Program-made: the position numbers and the translations under genes
Part shown: one piece after another, positions 1-5,206 of the stretch
Position numbering within the stretch: position 1 is the first letter of the stretch
Layout: the number at the start of each line of letters is the position of its first letter
Source: Actinomycetota bacterium
GTDB taxonomy: Bacteria > Actinomycetota > Geothermincolia > Fen-727 > Anoxymicrobiaceae
Direction: 5' to 3'
DNA length: 5,206 nucleotides
Assembly: GCA_003154635.1 (NCBI GenBank)
Contig: PMDX01000263.1
Location: 1 to 5,206 of the forward strand
The notes under the pieces: generated by a model
What the model was told of the DNA's origin: nothing
The model's input: the letters and a program-made list of their open reading frames with translations, nothing else
Database searches by the model: none

Positions 1-308
1 ACGCGGTACACCGCGGCTTTTTCGTCAAGAAATTCCCCGAGACGTCCAGGCAACTCCAGTATTTCGTTCCGAGCCTGTTCGTCACTGGCATCGCCCTGGG
101 CCTCGCCCTGAGTTTTTTCAACAGGCCGTTCATGTGGGCCTACATCGGGGTTGTGGCGTTTTACCTGCTGTTGACTTTGCTCTCGTCGGTCAAGACGCTC
201 TTCGTTTTGATCAACGCGCTGATATTCCCGGGAATAGTGGCAACCCACTTCACCTACGGCATCGGCTTCATCAAGGGGCTGCTCTCGAGAAAGATGAAAG
301 AGCAATGA
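1..308 (+). CDS. Family 2 glycosyltransferase, C-terminal membrane tail (5' end outside window)
   Basis: The reading frame is open from base 3 to the TGA at 306-308 and gives the last 101 residues of a protein. The visible part starts with a short basic, amphipathic stretch (VHRGFFVKKFPE), followed by two or three hydrophobic segments at about residues 21-39, 44-60 and 65-80, and ends with THFTYGIGFIKGL and a lysine-rich tail. This order, and the final H-x-x-YGxGFxKGL pattern, is what I know from the C-terminal membrane region of ExoA-like family 2 glycosyltransferases, which transfer sugars from nucleotide-sugars to lipid-linked acceptors at the cytoplasmic membrane. The GT-A catalytic domain with its DXD motif is not in the window, so the donor and acceptor cannot be judged. 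The stop overlaps the start of the next gene (ATGA), which suggests co-transcription and translational coupling. Another polytopic membrane protein is possible but less likely. Confidence 0.72.
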   Translation, partial: AVHRGFFVKKFPETSRQLQYFVPSLFVTGIALGLALSFFNRPFMWAYIGVVAFYLLLTLLSSVKTLFVLINALIFPGIVATHFTYGIGFIKGLLSRKMKEQ

Positions 309-1750
309 AAGTCGCCGTCTCTTATCCTCCGCTCGGCGGCGACCGTCACGCGACGCTCGGGCAGAACCGGCAGTTCCAGTGGTTCCACAACCCCTCGTTC
401 ATCTACCCGATGGTTCCGGCGTGGGCCGCGACCATGCTCAAGCTCGAGGGACACGAGGTGATATGGAACGACGCGATCGCCAGGCGCTGGACACCCGGAG
501 ATTTCTCCGATTTCCTCGAGCGCGAGCGCCCTGAGCTTATCGCCATGGAGACAAAGACGCCGGTCGTGGCTTTGCACTGGGATATCATCCGTGACATAAA
601 GGACCGGTCACCCGAGACCATCGTCGCGCTTTTCGGCGACCACGTGACCGCCATGCCCGAGGAGTCGATGGCCGGATGTCCGGTGGATTACGTGCTGACC
701 GGTGGCGACTACGACTTCCTGCTTGTGAACCTGGTCGGGCACCTGGAGCGCGGGATTCCCCTCGAGCCCGGGATATGGTTCCGGAAGGACGGTGAGACTC
801 AAAGCACGGGCAGGTTCGCCCTGGCGCACGACCTCGACTGCCTTCCCGAGATCGACAGGGAACTCACCGACTGGAAGAGCTACGGTGAGCATCTCTTTAT
901 CAGGAAGCCGAACACATACACGATGGCGGGCAGGGACTGCTGGTACGGCAAGTGCACCTTCTGCTCCTGGACCACTCTCTATCCGAAATACCGCGTCCGC
1001 TCCGAAGAGCTGGTGTTAGACGAGATAGGCCATCTTGTCGATCGTTATGGCGTGCGAGAGATATTCGACGACACTGGAACATTTCCGTCTGGTGGATGGC
1101 TCAAACGCTTCTGCTCCGGCATGGTCGAGCGCGGCTACTCTGAAAAGCTCGAGATCTCGTGTAACGCGAGGGTCGACGCCTTCTCCGAGAACCAGTTCCG
1201 TGACATGGCCGCCTCAGGGTTCCGTCTCCTCAAGTTCGGGCTGGAATCGGCAAACCAGGCGACACTCGACCGCCTGCGCAAAGGCACGACGGTCAAGCAG
1301 ATAGTCGAAAGCTGCAGGGCCGCAAAACGAGCGGGCCTCACCGTTCATCTCACCACCATGGTTGGATACCCCTGGGAGTCGGAACAGGACGCGCGTCGCA
1401 CCGTCGACCTCGCGAGAAAGCTGCTCACCGACGGAGACGCCGATATGCTTCAGGCGACCATCGTCATACCGTACCCGGGCACCCCGCTGTTCGACGAGGC
1501 AAGAGAGAACGGATGGCTGCTCACCACGGACTGGAGCCGGTATGACATGAGGGGACCCGTACTCGACAGCCCTATCCCGGCCGAAGAGCTGGGGCGCCTT
1601 ACCCAGGGCCTCTACCGGGCTTTCCTCTCCCCGAGTTTCATCGGGCGCACCATTGTCTCGATTCGGAGCCTGGACGACCTCAAATTCGTCGGCCGCGCCG
1701 GAAAAGCCGTAATGGGACACCTCAAAGACTTCACTCTTCGCAGGAAGTGA
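305..1750 (+). CDS. B12-binding domain/radical SAM protein with CX4CX2C cluster motif
   Basis: Complete protein of 481 residues. The open frame runs back to an ATG at 134, but that extension lies inside the glycosyltransferase gene; the ATG at 305 begins MKVAVSYPPLGG, the usual first beta strand of a cobalamin-binding domain, and overlaps the upstream stop as ATGA. Only a weak purine-rich stretch (AAAGAG) precedes it. Residues about 1-150 form a B12-binding Rossmann-like domain (PMVPAWAATML, LFGDHVTAMPEE, YVLTGGD); the DxHxxG motif for base-off cobalamin is absent, as in many class B proteins. Residues about 200-410 form the radical SAM barrel: Cys212, Cys217 and Cys220 (GRDCWYGKCTFCSW) should bind the 4Fe-4S cluster, followed by EIFDDTGTFP, FGLESAN, VGYPWESE and the IPYPGTPLFDEA segment common in this class. 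The cysteine spacing is CX4CX2C, not CX3CX2C. The reaction is unknown; methylation, ring formation or C-C chemistry on a lipid or sugar precursor are options suggested by the family and by the glycosyltransferase next door. Confidence 0.9.
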   Translation: MKVAVSYPPLGGDRHATLGQNRQFQWFHNPSFIYPMVPAWAATMLKLEGHEVIWNDAIARRWTPGDFSDFLERERPELIAMETKTPVVALHWDIIRDIKDRSPETIVALFGDHVTAMPEESMAGCPVDYVLTGGDYDFLLVNLVGHLERGIPLEPGIWFRKDGETQSTGRFALAHDLDCLPEIDRELTDWKSYGEHLFIRKPNTYTMAGRDCWYGKCTFCSWTTLYPKYRVRSEELVLDEIGHLVDRYGVREIFDDTGTFPSGGWLKRFCSGMVERGYSEKLEISCNARVDAFSENQFRDMAASGFRLLKFGLESANQATLDRLRKGTTVKQIVESCRAAKRAGLTVHLTTMVGYPWESEQDARRTVDLARKLLTDGDADMLQATIVIPYPGTPLFDEARENGWLLTTDWSRYDMRGPVLDSPIPAEELGRLTQGLYRAFLSPSFIGRTIVSIRSLDDLKFVGRAGKAVMGHLKDFTLRRK

Positions 1751-1774
1751 TCCTCGTCGCCGGGCACAGCGCCG

Positions 1775-3982
1775 TCACTCGGGATTGACATCCACATTGG
1801 AGAACAGAAGGTAGACCGATATCCGCGGACCCGCCCTGAACGGGGTACCGTCGACCACCTGCGGTTTCCCGTCCCAGTGCAGCCCCAGGGAATGCCGTCC
1901 GTTGGTCAGCTCGAGGCCCGGCAGCGTCACTCTGGTGTTTCCGCTGTTCAACCCCACCGAGGTCAGCTCCTCACCGTCCAGGCTGAAAGTGAGGCGACCC
2001 GGCGGGCCGGGATTGTTGATGGTATATGTCAGCGAGTAAGAACCCCTGGATCCCCTGTTGACCAGAAGCACCTCCGCCGCGGGTTTCAGCATCGCGGCCC
2101 ACGCCGTTCCGTCGCTCAGTACGCTCGGGGGCGTGAAGTTCTTGAAGTAGAGCGGGTATACGCTCGCGGGTTCAGCCACGACATCGTATATGTATCCGTC
2201 GGCCGTCTTGTCGACCAGCTCGTAGCCCTCCGGCATCCTGGCCGGGTCGAACGGCACCCCGTAAGGATAGTTGCCGTAATCTTTGTTCGAGAAGTACTCG
2301 CTTAGGACGACCACCTTGTCGATGCCCAGCCCCTTCAACATGCTGGGCGTGTAGGGGGCGTAGATGTCCTTCATGGCGAGGCGATAGAGGTCGGATTCGG
2401 TGGCGGGTTTGACGCCGTTCAGCATCGGGTGCTTATGGAACTGCTGCAGGTAACGGTAGTGCAGGGCCGCGTACTCCGAACCCTGCACAAGCGGATATAT
2501 GGCGACGGCCTGGTCCTCTGGATACGCGGCGAGGCGCTTGATGACATCCGGCTGCTTGCTCATGGCGTCGGTAGACCTGAGAGGCGGTATTATCGTCACG
2601 TCCAGGGCAAAAAGAGCGACGACGGCCACGCATGCCACCCAGACGGCGACCCTGCCCCACTTGAGCGACCTTGTGAGCAGGTAGAATCCAAGACCCGCCA
2701 GCATGCAGAGGCCGAACGTGACCTCTACGGCCCACCTGGCGTAGTACCTGAAAGCAGGCACCAGGAGATTTACGAGCATCGAGGGCGTCGGTATCTTGAC
2801 GCTTCCCAGCACGTACTGTGGCGGGAGAGACAGCGCGAAGGCGACCGCGACAAGGGCCACTCCGAACCAGATGACGAGCCTCAGGTCATTGCCGGGCTCC
2901 GCCTCACGGATGCCACCCTCACGGGACCTCCTCCTGCGCAAGGCGAAAAACATCGCCGTGAGGGCGAGGGCTAATGTGATGATGCCGGGATAAGCGGTGA
3001 CCTCGTTCGTCGTCCTGAGTCCCAGCCGTTTGCTGACGAACGCGTCCGTGAACCACCGCCAGGCCAGGGCATGCGCGGGCGGTACAACGTAGTTCCACGG
3101 GTTTGAGGAGAATCCCGCGGCTTCCTGGACCCCTCCCCTTCCCGTGCCTGAAAACACGTTGGGATCTTTGTAGTACGTGTCAGAGATGTACGGGGCCACC
3201 GCGGCAACCGTTACCAGGATGACGAGAACGGCAAGGACGAGCGTTCGCATCGGTGTGGCTTTGAGATCGCTGTTGCGGACCCACAACCCAGCTCCAACCC
3301 GCCATCGGCGGACGTAAAGGGCGATGACCCAGACCAGGGCTATGAGCGAGCAGAACAGCCCGAAATGGAAGTCGGAATAGAAAGCCACGATCCATGCTAC
3401 CGCGAGCCCTATGGCTCCAGGCACGTCCTTCCTCCTCGAAAAGACGATGAGAGCTAGCAGGAACAACGGAAGCGTGAAGATCGCCGTAAGGCTCACCTGG
3501 TCGAACGCCCGCGCCGTGTGCCACGGCGAGAACGCGTAAAGGAACCCGGCCACGAACGAAGCGGCACGGCTCTTCGTTAGGTAACACACGAGCAGGAACA
3601 TGAATAGGCCCGCAAGCGGGAACGACAGCATGATGATCACGCTCGATGCGGCCTGCGCCCCGATCACCCGCGTCAATTGATTGCGCAGCCCGTTGTCGAG
3701 AGGGTACACGGGAGCCCCTCTTCTGTCGACACCGAACGGGTAGCCATAGAACTTCGTCGTGTACCCCTTCATCCCCGTCTGCCGCGCGTAGTCGGAATAC
3801 CAGCTCTCGGCGATGATACCGGCGCCGTCCCCGGGAACCTCGGGGCTGAAGTAGTAGCGGTTGGGAGCCGTCGCGAGCGGCCAGGTGAGCAACACCGCTA
3901 TCCCGGCGTAGACCACGAACGCGAGCGCGGCCGCTACGGCAATCTTCCTATGCCTCTTTATCCAGCAAGCAAGCTTTTTCAC
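1775..3982 (-). CDS. Polytopic membrane protein, GT-C-type glycosyltransferase-like, with large C-terminal extracytoplasmic domain
   Basis: Complete 735-residue protein starting with GTG (3982-3980); an in-frame TAG two codons upstream rules out an earlier start, and no later Met occurs before residue 71. I count 11 hydrophobic helices at about residues 14-34, 111-133, 138-152, 164-181, 188-202, 207-223, 246-264, 331-348, 367-387, 416-436 and 443-462. Basic loops (SRRKD, RRWR, RRRRSR, TRSLKW) all fall on the inside, leaving loop 35-110, loop 265-330 and residues 463-735 outside. The first outer loop carries PGDGAG (Asp52), the place where GT-C enzymes keep their catalytic acid. FSPWHTAR and PAFRYYARW resemble segments seen in bacterial GT-C/YfhO-like membrane proteins. 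The last 110 residues look beta-rich (SYSLTYTINNPG, LTFSLDGEEL, RHSLGLHWDGK), like a carbohydrate- or surface-associated beta sandwich. GT-C enzymes use polyprenyl-phosphate sugars on the outer membrane face; substrate unknown. It converges on the radical SAM gene with a 24-base gap. Confidence 0.85.
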   Translation of the reverse strand: MKKLACWIKRHRKIAVAAALAFVVYAGIAVLLTWPLATAPNRYYFSPEVPGDGAGIIAESWYSDYARQTGMKGYTTKFYGYPFGVDRRGAPVYPLDNGLRNQLTRVIGAQAASSVIIMLSFPLAGLFMFLLVCYLTKSRAASFVAGFLYAFSPWHTARAFDQVSLTAIFTLPLFLLALIVFSRRKDVPGAIGLAVAWIVAFYSDFHFGLFCSLIALVWVIALYVRRWRVGAGLWVRNSDLKATPMRTLVLAVLVILVTVAAVAPYISDTYYKDPNVFSGTGRGGVQEAAGFSSNPWNYVVPPAHALAWRWFTDAFVSKRLGLRTTNEVTAYPGIITLALALTAMFFALRRRRSREGGIREAEPGNDLRLVIWFGVALVAVAFALSLPPQYVLGSVKIPTPSMLVNLLVPAFRYYARWAVEVTFGLCMLAGLGFYLLTRSLKWGRVAVWVACVAVVALFALDVTIIPPLRSTDAMSKQPDVIKRLAAYPEDQAVAIYPLVQGSEYAALHYRYLQQFHKHPMLNGVKPATESDLYRLAMKDIYAPYTPSMLKGLGIDKVVVLSEYFSNKDYGNYPYGVPFDPARMPEGYELVDKTADGYIYDVVAEPASVYPLYFKNFTPPSVLSDGTAWAAMLKPAAEVLLVNRGSRGSYSLTYTINNPGPPGRLTFSLDGEELTSVGLNSGNTRVTLPGLELTNGRHSLGLHWDGKPQVVDGTPFRAGPRISVYLLFSNVDVNPE

Positions 3983-3988
3983 ATTCTA

Positions 3989-4017
3989 ATGTTACACTGT
4001 TCATGCAAAGCGTTGAA
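3989..4017 (-). promoter_or_regulatory. Weak sigma-70-like promoter candidate for the membrane protein gene
   Basis: Reading the - strand, TTCAAC (4017-4012) and TAACAT (3994-3989) are separated by exactly 17 bases and match the -35 and -10 consensus at 3 and 4 of 6 positions. The last base of the -10 lies six bases before the GTG, so transcription from it would begin at or almost at the start codon and give a leaderless message, which would agree with the absence of a Shine-Dalgarno sequence. The 24-bp dyad at 3997-4020 spans its -35 and spacer. The match is poor enough to arise by chance. Confidence 0.2.
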
Positions 4018-4020
4018 CAG
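3997..4020. repeat. Inverted repeat, 7-bp perfect arms with 10-base spacer
   Basis: CTGTTCA at 3997-4003 is the exact reverse complement of TGAACAG at 4014-4020, with 10 bases between. The arms are centred 11-12 bases apart edge to centre, close to one helical turn each side, which suits a dimeric DNA-binding regulator. It sits 15 bases upstream of the GTG of the membrane protein gene and about 85 bases before the second radical SAM gene, so it could act on either. It could also fold as an RNA hairpin, but it lacks the U-tract of a terminator and is not at the end of any gene. Confidence 0.5.
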
Positions 4021-4046
4021 ATGGGAATTTTCATTGACTGAACGAG

Positions 4047-4065
4047 ATGCGAACGGCATTCGCAT
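4047..4065. repeat. Inverted repeat, 7-bp perfect arms with 5-base spacer
   Basis: ATGCGAA at 4047-4053 is the exact reverse complement of TTCGCAT at 4059-4065, with CGGCA between. The right arm continues into a second copy of GCATTC. It lies 39 bases before the ATG of the second radical SAM gene, so in that gene's leader it could form a 7-bp stem with a 5-base loop, or on DNA it could be an operator. No U-run follows, so it is not an intrinsic terminator. Its arms differ from those of the dyad at 3997-4020, so the two are not copies of one site. Confidence 0.45.
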
Positions 4066-4104
4066 TCATAAGCAAATGACTCAATCCAGGGTTGGACGTC
4101 CGGC

Positions 4105-5206
4105 ATGAGCTCCCATTTTCTGTTCGTTCAACCACGATACGTGACTCACATCGTCGCTCCGCCGCTCGGGATCGGATACCTCGCAAGCTACCTCGAGCGT
4201 GAAGGGCACAAGGTCTCTTTCCTGGACCTCAACCTCACACACCTCGACGAACAGGAATTCCAGAAACGCCTGCGCGAGTACGCCCCCGACTTCGTGGGAG
4301 TCTCCGTCCTGTGCACGAATCCCGACAAGCTTCGGGATACAATCAGAGCGATCAAAGACGCGATCGACGTTCCCGTGGTCGCTGGAGGCGCGCAGGTATC
4401 GGCATCTCCCGAACATACTCTCAGGTACATCAATGCCGATTACGCGGTAGTTGGTGAGGGAGAGATTACGCTGACCGAGTTGGTCGGAGCGCTCGAAAAA
4501 GGTGACGATTATACGGCCATCCCGGGGCTCGGCTACCTGTCGAACGACAGGTTTATCCTGAACCCCAGGCGTCCTCTCATCGAAGACCTCGATACGCTCC
4601 CGCTTCCCACCTGGGACCTCATGCCTCCAAAGGATTACCGCATAGCGCCCATCCTCAGCTCCGCCCGCGCTTTCCCCATAGCGCCCATCCTCACGAGCAG
4701 GGGCTGCCCTTACGACTGCACGTTCTGTGCCGGGAAGATAGTCTGGGGAAGGACGTACCGGTATCGAAGCGCCGTATCGGTGGTAGACGAGATCGAGCTG
4801 CTCCAGAAGGACTTCGGCGTCAAAGAGATTTTCATCAGCGACGACAACTTCAACCTCAAAGCGTCGCACGCGTCCGAGGTATGCGAAGAGATCCTGAGAA
4901 GAAAGATAAAGATACACTGGGCGTGCCCGAACGGTCTTCGCGTCGATGCGTTGACCCCGGAGTTGCTCGAGCTGATGAAGCGCGCGGGCTGCCACCTCAT
5001 AGGCCTCGGCATCGAGTCAGGGGTCCAGGAGATCGCGGACCGCGCAAAAAAGAGTCTCGACCTTTCGATAGTCGCACGTGTCTGTGACGAAATAGACAAG
5101 GCGGGCATCAAGGCAGTTGGCTTCTTCATCCTCGGGTTGCCCGGGGAGACGGTGGACACGATACGCGAGACTGTGGAATTCGCCAAACGGCTTCCATTGA
5201 AGAGAG
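4105..5206 (+). CDS. B12-binding domain/radical SAM protein, canonical CX3CX2C (3' end outside window)
   Basis: The frame opens at ATG 4105, after an in-frame TAA at 4069-4071, and stays open to the window edge, giving 367 residues. The start fits the family: FLFVQPRYV is the first strand of a B12-binding fold and APPLGIGYLASYLEREGH the conserved segment that follows. Residues about 1-135 are the B12-binding domain (VVAGGAQVSASPEH, YAVVGEGE); DxHxxG is absent. Residues about 160-175 hold the linker DLDTLPLPTWDLMP. The radical SAM barrel starts at TSRGCPYDCTFC with Cys201, Cys205 and Cys208, followed by IFISDDNFN, the GIESG SAM-contact motif at 302-306 and GFFILGLPGET at 339-349. Family members usually run to about 450-500 residues, so roughly 100 are missing. 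Relatives include methylases and the BchE-like cyclases; the substrate here is unknown. It is not a close copy of the radical SAM protein at 305-1750, which has different cysteine spacing. No good Shine-Dalgarno is present; AGGG at 4088-4091 is rather far away. Confidence 0.9.
   Translation, partial: MSSHFLFVQPRYVTHIVAPPLGIGYLASYLEREGHKVSFLDLNLTHLDEQEFQKRLREYAPDFVGVSVLCTNPDKLRDTIRAIKDAIDVPVVAGGAQVSASPEHTLRYINADYAVVGEGEITLTELVGALEKGDDYTAIPGLGYLSNDRFILNPRRPLIEDLDTLPLPTWDLMPPKDYRIAPILSSARAFPIAPILTSRGCPYDCTFCAGKIVWGRTYRYRSAVSVVDEIELLQKDFGVKEIFISDDNFNLKASHASEVCEEILRRKIKIHWACPNGLRVDALTPELLELMKRAGCHLIGLGIESGVQEIADRAKKSLDLSIVARVCDEIDKAGIKAVGFFILGLPGETVDTIRETVEFAKRLPLKR
4641..4693 (+). repeat. 17-bp direct repeat, 36-base period, inside the second radical SAM gene
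   Basis: CATAGCGCCCATCCTCA occurs at 4641-4657 and again at 4677-4693. The period of 36 bases is exactly 12 codons, so the frame is kept and the peptide IAPIL appears twice (residues 180-184 and 192-196), directly before the cluster motif. The second copy occupies the usual PILTSRGC position of the family; the first falls in the variable linker. The bases after each copy differ, so this is not a full tandem duplication. Confidence 0.75.

Larger units (their letters stand above)
3983..4104. promoter_or_regulatory. Divergent intergenic region between membrane protein and second radical SAM gene
   Basis: These 122 bases are the only non-coding stretch in the window longer than 25 bases. By hand count they are about 44% GC against roughly 60% in the flanking genes, as expected for a promoter region. 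Both flanking genes read outward from it, so it must hold their starts of transcription unless a gene is read through from afar. It contains two inverted repeats with 7-bp arms (listed separately), a near-direct repeat TGAACAGATG/TGAACGAGATG, and a tandem GCATTC-GCATTC at 4056-4067. A TTGACT at 4034-4039 would fit a -35 box for the + gene, but no convincing -10 lies 16-18 bases downstream. Neither gene has a strong Shine-Dalgarno sequence. Confidence 0.6.

Noticed and set aside
134..304. N-terminal extension of the first radical SAM frame back to ATG 134
   Set aside because: It lies within the glycosyltransferase coding frame, its peptide resembles no domain, and the B12-binding fold begins exactly at ATG 305, which overlaps the upstream stop.
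1746..1779. Possible bidirectional terminator in the 24-base convergent gap
   Set aside because: AGTGA (1746-1750) and TCACT (1775-1779) can pair, but with only 5 bp, a 24-base loop and no T-run on either strand this is too weak to call.
1877..2974. Long + strand open frames (1877-2305 and 2429-2974) across the membrane protein gene
   Set aside because: They are antisense shadows of a GC-rich gene with a convincing transmembrane and positive-inside pattern on the - strand; their products are rich in Arg, Gly and His without any motif.
4034..4062. Sigma-70 promoter for the second radical SAM gene using TTGACT
   Set aside because: The -35 is good (5 of 6) but the hexamers 16-18 bases downstream (around CATTCG) match the -10 consensus at only about 2 of 6 positions.
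3677..4108. 143-residue + strand open frame ending at 4108
   Set aside because: Most of it is antisense to the membrane protein gene; only its last 39 codons lie in intergenic sequence, and these are discussed as a weak possibility.
4081..4995. 304-residue - strand open frame opposite the second radical SAM gene
   Set aside because: The + strand frame carries all B12 and radical SAM motifs in order; the antisense frame arises from GC-biased codons and shows no recognisable domain.

Overview
The window looks like a piece of a GC-rich (roughly 60% in coding parts) prokaryotic chromosome with compact gene spacing. Two cobalamin-binding radical SAM proteins next to glycosyltransferase-type membrane proteins are typical of anaerobic or microaerophilic, often uncultured, bacteria. 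The sequence contains no rRNA, tRNA or marker gene that would fix the phylum, and I do not name one. I see no mobile element, CRISPR array, tRNA or rRNA.

Layout. (1) Positions 1-308, + strand: the C-terminal membrane tail of a family 2 glycosyltransferase whose catalytic part lies before the window. (2) 305-1750, + strand: a complete 481-residue B12-binding/radical SAM protein whose ATG overlaps the glycosyltransferase stop codon (ATGA), so the two are probably one operon. Its iron-sulfur motif is CX4CX2C instead of the usual CX3CX2C. (3) 1775-3982, - strand: a complete 735-residue multipass membrane protein, predicted with 11 transmembrane helices and a large outward-facing C-terminal domain, resembling GT-C-type glycosyltransferases. 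It converges on gene 2 with a gap of only 24 bases. (4) 3983-4104: a divergent intergenic region of 122 bases, about 44% GC by hand count, holding two perfect 7-bp-arm inverted repeats. (5) 4105-5206, + strand: the first 367 residues of a second B12-binding/radical SAM protein with a canonical CX3CX2C motif. It runs off the end of the window.

Taken together this looks like part of a locus for making or decorating a cell-surface glycan or glycolipid. A GT2 would build lipid-linked sugars at the cytoplasmic face, a GT-C-like protein could act on the outer face, and two radical SAM enzymes could do difficult C-H chemistry such as methylation or rearrangement on a sugar, lipid or other precursor. 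The assignment to families is well supported by motifs. The shared pathway and all substrates are inference. The most unusual points are the spaced cysteine motif in gene 2, the two dyads in the divergent promoter region, and a 17-bp direct repeat just ahead of the cluster motif of the last gene.
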